A stretch of DNA of 5,499 nucleotides from an archaeon (GCA_030638105.1 DAOWFF010000052.1:1-5499), one strand, 5' to 3'; positions 1 to 5,499 are shown, numbered from the stretch's first letter. The notes: generated by a model not told the origin, from the sequence alone. Translations and numbers: made by a program.

Positions 1-1499
1 ACCAAGTCCTTTTCAGAAATTTCCGAAACCCGTTTCAAAACAATTGTCTTTCTTTTGTCGCCATATTTATTTTTCAGTTCATTAAGTTCTCTCACAATAA
101 TTTTCAAAATCTCATGAACATCACTCAAAATTTTTTCAAGCTCTGCAATTTTTTTAACTAATTCTTCTGCCTCATTTTGCAGTTTACTTAATTCCAGCGA
201 CGTCAATTGCTGAAGTTTAATATCCAAAATCGCCTGTGCCTGTTTCTTAGTCAATTTAAATTTAACCAAAAGCGATTCCAGTGCCTCTGACGCATTCTTG
301 GATTTTTTAATTAAATTAATAATCTCATTAATATTTTTCAGGGCAATCAAAAGTCCCTGCACAATTTCCTGCCTTTCCTTTGCTTTTTTCAATTCAAAAT
401 TCGTCTTCTTTGTAATTATAATTTTTCTGTATTTTACATATTCTTCAATTGCATTTTTCAAACTCAAAATCTTTGGCTGTCCATTCACCAATGCAAGAAA
501 ATTAACATTAAACGAATCCTGAAACCGCGTGTATTTATACAGGGCGTTAATCGCGAACTTTGTGCTTGCCCCTTTTTTAAGTTCAAGAACAACTCTAATT
601 TTTCCTTTTGACGACTCGTCCCGCAAATCAGAAATATCTGTCAATTTTTTATTTCGTATTAAATCCGCAATCTGAGTAACCAAGTTTGACTTATTAACCA
701 TGTAAGGAATTTCAGTTATCACAATGCTCTCTTTATTTTTATGTGGCTCTATATTCAACTTTCCCCGCATAATCAATCTTCCTTTTCCTTTTTCATATAA
801 TTCAGACATCTCTCCCTGAACACTCCCTCCAGTTGGAAAATCAGGTCCTGTAACAATTTCGCAAAGTTCAGAAATCGTAATCTCTGGTTTTTTCACATAA
901 GAAATAATTGCCTCGCAGATTTCATTTAAATTATGTGGCGGGATATTTGTAGCCATTCCGACGGCAATTCCTGTAGCACCGTTCAGCAGAAGGTTCGGAA
1001 GTTTACCAGGAAGTAACTCTGGCTCTTTCAAAGTATTATCAAAATTCGGAACAAACTTAACTGTTTCCTTGTCAATATCCTGAAGAAGCTGTGATGTAAT
1101 TTGTTTGAGTTTCGCCTCAGTATATCTCATTGCTGCTGGAGGGTCTCCGTCTATTGAACCAAAATTTCCCTGTCCATGAACCAGAGGATAACGCAAAACC
1201 CAGTCCTGTGCCATCCTGACAAGAGTTGGATAAACAACCTGTTCCCCATGCGGATGATAATTCCCTGAAGTGTCCCCTGCAATTTTCGCACACTTTCTAA
1301 AATGCCCTTTCTCAAGTCCAAGTTTATGCATAGCAAACAAAACCCTTCTCTGCGATGGCTTTAACCCGTCTTCAATTGACGGAAGAGCACGCGCAACAAT
1401 AACAGACATCGCGTAATCTAAATACGACTTTTTCATCTCCCCAGAAACTTCTGTCTGAATAACATTTTTCTCTGGCTCAATTATTTTTTCTTTTTCCAT
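1..1499 (-). CDS. gyrA: DNA gyrase subunit A, N-terminal part (3' end outside window)
   Basis: GyrA is the DNA breakage-reunion subunit of the type IIA topoisomerase; with GyrB it passes one duplex through another, acting on the chromosome. The window holds 499 codons plus two bases, with no stop. Seen: the winged-helix domain with HPHG at residues 82-85, the catalytic tyrosine Y126 in RYTE preceded by R125, the GNFGS and DGDPPAAMRYTE blocks, the tower segment with GIAVGMATNIPPHN (about 177-190; I178 is the intercalating wedge), then a Lys/Glu-rich coiled coil at about 360-480. The reading stops near the start of the C-terminal beta-pinwheel, so the GyrA box that separates gyrase from topoisomerase IV cannot be checked. 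The ATG at 1499 overlaps the upstream TAA by one base (TAATG) and has a strong Shine-Dalgarno, so the start is firm. Positions matching E. coli S83 and D87 are Q87 and P91. ParC is the alternative, but the gyrB pairing favours gyrA. Confidence 0.95.
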   Translation of the reverse strand, partial: MEKEKIIEPEKNVIQTEVSGEMKKSYLDYAMSVIVARALPSIEDGLKPSQRRVLFAMHKLGLEKGHFRKCAKIAGDTSGNYHPHGEQVVYPTLVRMAQDWVLRYPLVHGQGNFGSIDGDPPAAMRYTEAKLKQITSQLLQDIDKETVKFVPNFDNTLKEPELLPGKLPNLLLNGATGIAVGMATNIPPHNLNEICEAIISYVKKPEITISELCEIVTGPDFPTGGSVQGEMSELYEKGKGRLIMRGKLNIEPHKNKESIVITEIPYMVNKSNLVTQIADLIRNKKLTDISDLRDESSKGKIRVVLELKKGASTKFAINALYKYTRFQDSFNVNFLALVNGQPKILSLKNAIEEYVKYRKIIITKKTNFELKKAKERQEIVQGLLIALKNINEIINLIKKSKNASEALESLLVKFKLTKKQAQAILDIKLQQLTSLELSKLQNEAEELVKKIAELEKILSDVHEILKIIVRELNELKNKYGDKRKTIVLKRVSEISEKDL

Positions 1500-1789
1500 T
1501 AACTAATCTCCTCCCCTTTCTCGTCTAAATATTTCATAAATTCTTCCTCTGTTAATTCTTCTTCTTTAATATTTTTTCCTTTCCACCCACATTTATGACA
1601 TTCCCAAATCCCATTCCCCCCAATAACAACTCCCACATTATCACTTCCACATTTCTCACATCTCCGAATTTTAAATGCTCCACCAGTTTTCTTTTTTGAA
1701 ATTCCTTTTGATTTATTATAGTCCTCTTCAGAATCATAGCCCCCAATAATCCAATCAGGTGTTTTTAGTTTTTCTTTTTTTGGCATCAT
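1499..1789 (-). CDS. small zinc-ribbon protein, function unknown
   Basis: A 96-residue protein with no recognised function. Seen: a charged N-terminus with a PDWIIGGYDS segment (11-20), a basic linker (about 27-43), and two zinc knuckles, C44-x2-C47 in CEKCGSDN and C64-x2-C67 in WECHKCGWKG, 16 residues apart. This is a classic four-cysteine zinc ribbon. An acidic tail follows (75-95, rich in Glu). Such ribbons usually bind nucleic acid or mediate contacts with the transcription or translation machinery; that is family knowledge, not shown here. Small proteins of this style are familiar to me from DPANN archaea. The start at 1789 gives an ATGA overlap with the HAD stop; a second ATG at 1786 gives a TGATG overlap, and both are possible. 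A weak AGGGG lies 7 nt before the first ATG, which favours it. The 3' end overlaps gyrA by one base. It may be a gyrase-linked or housekeeping factor; the operon position is the only clue. Confidence 0.85.
   Translation of the reverse strand: MMPKKEKLKTPDWIIGGYDSEEDYNKSKGISKKKTGGAFKIRRCEKCGSDNVGVVIGGNGIWECHKCGWKGKNIKEEELTEEEFMKYLDEKGEEIS
1508..1516 (-). promoter_or_regulatory. Shine-Dalgarno site of gyrA
   Basis: The minus strand reads GGGGAGGAG, ending 8 nt before the gyrA ATG and lying inside the last codons of the zinc-ribbon gene. It is the only strong Shine-Dalgarno-like site in the four-gene operon; the other three starts have weak or no such site. This suggests that gyrA, the last visible gene, is initiated efficiently on its own as well as through the TAATG stop-start coupling. 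Confidence 0.75.
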
Positions 1790-2421
1790 ATTTCAACCCC
1801 TAATTTCTTTAAATCATTTATTGTTTGTTTATTACTCTTAAATAAAATAGTTTTCATTCCTAATTTTTTTGCAGGTTTTATATTCCATATTTGATTATCA
1901 ATAAAAACGCATTTTTCTGGAGACAACTTTAATTTTTTTAACACAATTTTGTAAATTTTAGGATTTGGTTTTCTTACCCCAACATCACAAGAAACAACAA
2001 CATTGTTAAATTTTTTAATATATCTTTTTTTAAATAACGCCTCTTTTGAAACAGGCCACTGGTCAGACAAGATAGCAATTTTATATCCTTTATTTTTTAA
2101 TCCAAAAGCAAATTTATATAGTTCTTTATTATGCCTAAAATGTTTTCTATATGCCCGAATTATAATTCTTTTTAATTTTCTCGGAGTTGTTTTTAGATTT
2201 TTAGAAATAATTGAAAGAACTTTTTCTTCAGAGATTTTTCCCTCAATAGATTTTGCATAGGGAGTGTCTATTGAATCAAACCATTGGTCAAGGGTTATTT
2301 TAAATTTTTTAGAGATATATTCATGAACCCCGAGTGTGCTATGATTTCTCATAGTTTTGGAATTTTTCCCAATCTCTAAAACTCCACCTATATCAAAAAT
2401 TATTGCTTTTATTTTTGTCAT
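1786..2421 (-). CDS. HAD-superfamily hydrolase (subfamily IA-like phosphatase)
   Basis: A 211-residue cytoplasmic protein of the haloacid dehalogenase superfamily, which mostly hydrolyses small phosphoesters through an aspartyl-phosphate. Motifs in order: I, FDIGGVLE with nucleophile D10; II, AILSD with S119; III, K151 in RKPNPKIY; IV, FIDNQ with D175 and N176. A helical cap lies between motifs I and II (about 18-105). The order and the KPxPxIY and FIDN signatures fit subfamily IA, variant 3. The usual second aspartate of motif I (D+2, general acid/base) is G12, as in YihX-like and some dehalogenase-like members, so the substrate and even phosphatase activity are uncertain. The start at 2421 places motif I at residue 10, as is normal, and leaves 1 nt after the gyrB TAA (TAAAATG). 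An upstream in-frame ATG at 2487 would only add residues read out of frame from the gyrB end. No clear Shine-Dalgarno, so translation probably depends on coupling. About 23% G+C over most of its length, well below gyrB and gyrA. Confidence 0.88.
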   Translation of the reverse strand: MTKIKAIIFDIGGVLEIGKNSKTMRNHSTLGVHEYISKKFKITLDQWFDSIDTPYAKSIEGKISEEKVLSIISKNLKTTPRKLKRIIIRAYRKHFRHNKELYKFAFGLKNKGYKIAILSDQWPVSKEALFKKRYIKKFNNVVVSCDVGVRKPNPKIYKIVLKKLKLSPEKCVFIDNQIWNIKPAKKLGMKTILFKSNKQTINDLKKLGVEI

Positions 2422-2422
2422 T

Positions 2423-4300
2423 TTAAATATCCAACTGCGCCTCTTTCGCATTTTCTGCAAGAAACTCTTTTCTCCCCTGAACATCATCTCCCATTAGCAT
2501 TGAAAAAGTCAGGTCTGCTTCAACAGCGTCCTCAATAAAAATCTTTTTTATTTTTCTTGTCTTAGGATTCATTGTCGTGTCCCATAATTGCGAAGCATTC
2601 ATTTCACCAAGACCCTTAAACCTTGTAACACTTGAAGCCCCGAGTTTCTCAACCATTTTTTTCAATTCTTCACCAGAATAAACATAATAGTCCTTTCGCT
2701 TTCTGATTTTATACAGAGGAGGAACAGCCACAAACAAATTTCCGTTCTTGATTAACTCTGGCATAAATCTAAAAAAGAAAGTCAAAAGAAGGGTCTTGAT
2801 ATGTTCGCCGTCCACATCAGCGTCGGTCATTATAATCACTTTGTGGTACCTTAATTTTTCTAATTTAAATTGTTCTCCAACTCCTGTTCCAACAGCTGTT
2901 ATCATATTTGTTATCTCCTCGCTTGAAAGTGTCCTCGCTGGATTTGATTTTTCAACATTCAAAATTTTTCCCTTTAACGGAAGAATTGCCTGAATAATTC
3001 TGTCTCTTCCCATTTTTGCAGAACCCCCTGCACTTTCTCCTTCAACAATATAAAGTTCTGTGTTCTCGGATTTTTTACTTGAACAGTCAGCAAGTTTACC
3101 AGGCAAACCACCGAGGGAAAACACGCTTTTTCTTCTTACCAAGTCCTTTGCTTTTTTAGCAGCCAATCTTGCTTTAGCAGAATCCATTGCTTTAGAAATA
3201 ATTTTCTTTGCAACAGAAGGATTCTCTTCAAAAAATTCTGACAAAGCAGATGACACAATTGAATCAACATATCCTTTTACCTCGGAATTTCCAAGTTTTG
3301 TTTTTGTCTGCCCTTCAAACTGCGGGTTCCCAATCTTAATGCTAACAATTGCAATAATTCCCTCTCTAATATCCTCGCCTGAAAGAGAAATATTTTTTGA
3401 AGACATTTTCTTTTTCATGTAATCATTAACAACTCTCGTCAAAGCGGTCTTAAAACCAGAAATATGCGTCCCACCCTCAACTGTATTTATCGTATTCACA
3501 AACCCAAAAATATTTTCCTGATATCCGTGATTATATTGTATAGAAAGTTCTATTGACATTGAATTAATTTCTCTTTTAAAATAAATCGGCTTGTGCATGA
3601 CATCTTTTGACTTGTTAATCCATTTCACAAATTCAATCAACCCACCTGCTGCAAAAAACTCCTCTTTTTTATTTTTTACCTCGTCGTTCAAATTAATTTT
3701 TAAACCAGAATTCAAAAAAGCAATTTCCCTGAATCTTGTTTCCAAGACCTTATAATCAAATTCAACAGTAGAAAAAATTTCTGCGTCAGGCCAAAAAATT
3801 ATTTTAGTCCCAGATTCATTCCCGCAACTTCCAATAACTTTTAATTTTGTTTTAACAATCCCCCGAGAATATTCCTGCTGATAAATTTTCCCGTTCTTTT
3901 TTATTTCAATGATCATTTTTTTTGACAGAGCATTAACAACAGAAATCCCGACGCCGTGAAGACCTCCTGAAATAGCGTATGATTTTTTATCAAATTTTCC
4001 GCCTGCATGCAACTTTGTCAAAGCAACCTGAACAGCAGGAATTTTAAATTGCGGGTGCATATCAACAGGAATTCCTCTCCCGTCGTCTTCAATTGTGGCA
4101 GAACCATCTTTATTCAGGGAAACTTTTATTTTTTTGCAAAAACCAGCAAGTGCCTCGTCAACAGCATTGTCCACTGCTTCGTAAACTAAATGATGTAGCC
4201 CGTCCTTACCTGTGCTACCGATATACATTGCAGGGCGCAACCTAACTCCTTCAAGCCCTTCCAAGACCTTAATTTTTGACGCGTCGTATTTTGTATTCAT
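2423..4300 (-). CDS. gyrB: DNA gyrase subunit B
   Basis: A complete 625-residue GyrB, the ATPase and TOPRIM subunit of gyrase. Seen in order: the GHKL ATPase domain with E41 (general base) and N45 in EAVDNAVDEA, DDGRGIP (72-78), K102 and Y108 in the ATP lid, and GGLHGVG (112-118); the transducer domain with the QTK loop (331-333) that reaches the ATP phosphate; the TOPRIM domain with E420 in VEGESAGGS and the DADVDG triad (493-498); PLKGKILNVEK (441-451); and the C-terminal RFKGLGEM and LMGDDV blocks. The length is that of compact Gram-positive and archaeal-type GyrB; the large insert of enterobacterial GyrB (about 804 residues) is absent. Compared with E. coli, D426 is E422 and the coumarin-contact R136 is K135. 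The start at 4300 gives the usual short N-terminus before KVLEGLEGVRLRPAMYIGS. No clear Shine-Dalgarno is present, only TGAT 6 nt upstream. It is the first gene of the operon, with a TATA-like promoter about 85 nt upstream. ParE is the alternative name. Confidence 0.96.
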   Translation of the reverse strand: MNTKYDASKIKVLEGLEGVRLRPAMYIGSTGKDGLHHLVYEAVDNAVDEALAGFCKKIKVSLNKDGSATIEDDGRGIPVDMHPQFKIPAVQVALTKLHAGGKFDKKSYAISGGLHGVGISVVNALSKKMIIEIKKNGKIYQQEYSRGIVKTKLKVIGSCGNESGTKIIFWPDAEIFSTVEFDYKVLETRFREIAFLNSGLKINLNDEVKNKKEEFFAAGGLIEFVKWINKSKDVMHKPIYFKREINSMSIELSIQYNHGYQENIFGFVNTINTVEGGTHISGFKTALTRVVNDYMKKKMSSKNISLSGEDIREGIIAIVSIKIGNPQFEGQTKTKLGNSEVKGYVDSIVSSALSEFFEENPSVAKKIISKAMDSAKARLAAKKAKDLVRRKSVFSLGGLPGKLADCSSKKSENTELYIVEGESAGGSAKMGRDRIIQAILPLKGKILNVEKSNPARTLSSEEITNMITAVGTGVGEQFKLEKLRYHKVIIMTDADVDGEHIKTLLLTFFFRFMPELIKNGNLFVAVPPLYKIRKRKDYYVYSGEELKKMVEKLGASSVTRFKGLGEMNASQLWDTTMNPKTRKIKKIFIEDAVEADLTFSMLMGDDVQGRKEFLAENAKEAQLDI

Positions 4301-4313
4301 TTTAAATCAGACA

Positions 4314-4352
4314 GGTTTAACCAGCATTAACTTGTTTAATTTTGTTAAAACC
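4314..4352 (-). promoter_or_regulatory. imperfect inverted repeat in the gyrB leader
   Basis: On the plus strand, GGTTTAAC (4314-4321) is matched by GTTAAAACC (4344-4352): 8 base pairs with one bulged A. Nested inside is a second imperfect palindrome, ATTAAC/GTTTAAT (4326-4340). If the promoter at 4380-4396 is correct, both lie in the transcribed leader just upstream of gyrB and could form a hairpin or an operator. The region is AT-rich, so chance is a real possibility. Confidence 0.3.
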
Positions 4353-4379
4353 CTTATTACACTAATTCAAATTCATTTA

Positions 4380-4396
4380 TATTTATAAACCTTTCT
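4380..4396 (-). promoter_or_regulatory. archaeal BRE/TATA-like promoter for the gyrase operon
   Basis: The minus strand reads AGAAAGGTTTATAAATA: a purine-rich BRE-like stretch (GAAAGG) directly before a TATA box (TTTATAAATA). This is a common archaeal promoter shape. With the usual archaeal spacing of about 25 nt, transcription would begin near 4358-4360, giving gyrB a leader of nearly 60 nt. A bacterial -35/-10 pair is not evident. The start site is inferred from spacing only. Confidence 0.55.
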
Positions 4397-4464
4397 ACCA
4401 AAAAAAGCCGTTTGTCGTCGGGAAAATAAAAAAGCAGAAAAATCCGACTGATAAAACACCTCCA

Positions 4465-4480
4465 CGAAAAACTTAAAAAA
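4465..4480 (+). promoter_or_regulatory. archaeal BRE/TATA-like promoter, leaderless spacing
   Basis: CGAAAAA (4465-4471, BRE-like) is followed by CTTAAAAAA (4472-4480, TATA-like). Its centre lies about 25 nt before the ATG at 4501, so transcription would begin at or within a base or two of the start codon. A leaderless mRNA also explains why no Shine-Dalgarno precedes this gene. The sequence is A-rich, so the match is suggestive only. Confidence 0.5.
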
Positions 4481-4500
4481 CCAAATCTTCACATCTAATT

Positions 4501-4788
4501 ATGAAAAAGATAATATTTACATTAATTGCAATATTGCTAATCTTAATCGGAAGTTTATTTTTTCTTTTGTCTGAAAATTACCTGACAGGAAGAATTACTG
4601 AAGAAGAAAATTTAAATTTTCCTTATTCTTACACAAAAGCGATTTGCAATGAAACAAATTTTTGTGAGGACTATATAATTGAATGTGAAGGAGAAAAAAC
4701 AACAAAAATAACAGCGACAGGTTACTCAGTCCAACACTCAAATGAATGGGAAGACCCAAGAAATAATCCAGATAATTTTTGCGGGTGA
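4501..4788 (+). CDS. small membrane-anchored cysteine-containing protein, function unknown
   Basis: A 95-residue protein that I cannot assign a function. Seen: MKK followed by one strongly hydrophobic helix (about residues 4-23), acting as a signal anchor or uncleaved signal, then LTGRITEEE and a polar domain predicted to face the outside. This domain has four cysteines (C49, C55, C62, C94), enough for two disulfides, a possible N-glycosylation sequon at N50-E-T, and conserved-looking SYTKAICNETNFCEDY and NEWEDPR stretches. Its architecture (one N-terminal helix, an 'ITG/LTG' turn, a short cysteine domain) resembles small surface proteins I associate with Pacearchaeota and Woesearchaeota; this is recollection, not a search result. 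No lipobox cysteine is present. The start is supported by the hydrophobic N-terminus and the leaderless-type promoter. It is the only plus-strand gene, convergent with the Fic gene, and its TGA touches the Fic stop codon with no base between. Confidence 0.8.
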   Translation: MKKIIFTLIAILLILIGSLFFLLSENYLTGRITEEENLNFPYSYTKAICNETNFCEDYIIECEGEKTTKITATGYSVQHSNEWEDPRNNPDNFCG

Positions 4789-5499
4789 TTAAATATACGC
4801 GTTATAAATCTCAAAAAACTTTTTGTAAGTTTCTTTAAATCTTCTAAGAATAAATCTTTCTAATGTATCGTAATGTTCATCATCAAATTTTTCTAAAGCT
4901 GTAATATAAGCAAGACGCTGGGATTTTCGTATTATGATTGGAGGGTATTTATTATTCGCAAGTATAACATTAATTAAAAATCTCCCAACTCTCCCGTTAC
5001 CATCTGCAAAAGGATGGATTGTTTCAAACTTCCCATGAAATAAAGCCACAAGTTTAATCAAAGGGATTTTGTCCTTGTTTTTTTTATACCAAGATATAAG
5101 TTCTGTTATTTCATTATGAACTTTTTCAGGGGGAGTTGTCTTTATCTTTTTACCAACAATCACATTTGGAAATTTCTTATACCCTGTTTGAATATCAATA
5201 TCTCTTACCAGAATTTTATGAATCTTAATTATATCTTCATGATTTATTTTAAATTTATTTCTCATAATTAATTCGACAACCTCTCTGGAATTTCTTGTTT
5301 CATAAATTTCTCTTAAATCTTTTTTTTCAATAGAAACATTCTCAAACATCATCATTGCGACATCTTTCAAAGTTAAAGAATTTCCTTCAAGAGCATTGCT
5401 TTCATAAGTAAAATTGGCAGTAAATCTATCTAACAAATCTCTAAAATTATTCTTTGGCAATTTTTTAAGCATCTCATAATATTTTAATCTTATTTCTTC
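4789..5499 (-). CDS. Fic-domain protein AMP-transferase, self-inhibited (class II type); 5' end probably outside window
   Basis: Fic proteins usually transfer AMP from ATP to a hydroxyl side chain of a target protein. Numbering from the ATG at 5472: the catalytic motif HPFADGNGRVGR is at 153-164 (H153 the base, D157 metal-binding, R161 and R164 phosphate-binding), so the enzyme appears intact. The target-docking flap lies near 97-112 (GYKKFPNVIVG). An N-terminal inhibitory helix motif, S25-N-A-L-E29-G30, fits [S/T]xxxE[G/N]; E29 should block productive ATP binding until relieved. This arrangement marks class II Fic proteins. A helical tail follows to residue 227. The frame stays open above the ATG to the window edge (EEIRLKYYE precedes M1), there is no Shine-Dalgarno before it, and relatives carry more sequence ahead of the inhibitory motif, so the true start is probably beyond 5499; 236 residues are visible. 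The stop abuts the stop of the convergent 95-aa gene. The target is unknown. Confidence 0.9.
   Translation of the reverse strand, partial: EEIRLKYYEMLKKLPKNNFRDLLDRFTANFTYESNALEGNSLTLKDVAMMMFENVSIEKKDLREIYETRNSREVVELIMRNKFKINHEDIIKIHKILVRDIDIQTGYKKFPNVIVGKKIKTTPPEKVHNEITELISWYKKNKDKIPLIKLVALFHGKFETIHPFADGNGRVGRFLINVILANNKYPPIIIRKSQRLAYITALEKFDDEHYDTLERFILRRFKETYKKFFEIYNAYI

Larger units (their letters stand above)
4301..4500. other. divergent intergenic region between gyrB and the 95-aa gene
   Basis: This 200-bp region is the only non-coding stretch in the window. It separates the minus-strand gyrase operon from the plus-strand small membrane protein gene. It contains one archaeal-type promoter-like element for each direction, an imperfect inverted repeat in the presumed gyrB leader, and A-rich tracts around 4401-4440. 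No tRNA-like fold, riboswitch or other RNA gene was recognised. Confidence 0.8.

Noticed and set aside
298..522. Open frame of 74 codons on the plus strand with hydrophobic stretches
   Set aside because: It is antisense to the gyrA coiled coil; Lys/Glu-rich coding DNA read backwards gives Phe/Leu-rich translations.
2003..2260. Open frame of 85 codons on the plus strand
   Set aside because: It lies antisense to the HAD gene and has no recognisable domain or start signal.
2422..2487. 22-residue N-terminal extension of the HAD protein, from an ATG at 2487
   Set aside because: It would be read out of frame from the conserved end of gyrB, has no motif value, and the ATG at 2421 puts HAD motif I at residue 10 as usual.
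3060..3422. Open frame of 120 codons on the plus strand
   Set aside because: It is antisense to the conserved transducer and TOPRIM regions of gyrB; its openness follows from the codon use of gyrB.
4417..4448. Inverted repeat GTCGG/CCGAC between the two promoters
   Set aside because: Only five base pairs with a 22-nt loop; expected by chance.
4457..4465. Perfect Shine-Dalgarno-like GTGGAGGTG on the minus strand
   Set aside because: No ATG follows at a usable distance; a GTG-started frame of about 30 codons has no support and would run through the gyrB promoter.
1..5499. Recoded TGA (TGA as Gly or Trp)
   Set aside because: The conserved genes contain no internal TGA; Trp is TGG and two genes end at TGA at sensible places.
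1..5499. CRISPR arrays, insertion sequences, tRNA or rRNA genes
   Set aside because: No spaced direct repeats, transposase motifs or RNA gene signatures were seen; almost every base is accounted for by coding regions.

Overview
The window most likely comes from a small-genome, AT-rich archaeon of the DPANN group (Pacearchaeota/Woesearchaeota-like). This is inferred, not proven. The evidence is: archaeal BRE/TATA-like promoters in the only intergenic gap, including one spaced for a leaderless mRNA; a small zinc-ribbon protein and a small membrane-anchored cysteine protein, both of the style common in those lineages; very dense gene packing; and bacterial-type gyrase genes, which archaea are known to have acquired from bacteria. 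TGA is used as a stop and TGG encodes Trp, so the standard code applies.

Layout, left to right: 1-1499 (-) gyrA, N-terminal 499 codons only, running off the left edge; 1499-1789 (-) a 96-aa zinc-ribbon protein; 1786-2421 (-) a HAD-family hydrolase; 2423-4300 (-) gyrB, complete; 4301-4500, a 200-bp divergent intergenic region with a promoter for each side; 4501-4788 (+) a 95-aa single-pass membrane protein; 4789-5499 (-) a Fic-domain AMP-transferase, probably cut at its 5' end by the right edge. There are no RNA genes, insertion sequences or CRISPR repeats.

The four genes gyrB > HAD > zinc ribbon > gyrA form one tightly coupled minus-strand operon. The junctions are a 1-nt gap, a 4-nt overlap and a 1-nt overlap, so both gyrase subunits should be made from one transcript with two unrelated small proteins in between. 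Gyrase introduces negative supercoils using ATP: GyrB supplies the ATPase and TOPRIM parts, GyrA the DNA-cleaving tyrosine and the gates. Why a HAD phosphatase-like protein and a zinc ribbon sit between them is the main open question.

The second point of interest is the Fic protein near gyrB. Fic enzymes of the FicT type are known to AMPylate GyrB at an ATP-pocket tyrosine, and that tyrosine is present in this GyrB. The Fic protein carries an intact catalytic motif and an N-terminal self-inhibitory motif, so it looks like a regulated enzyme, not a free toxin. A link to gyrase is speculative.
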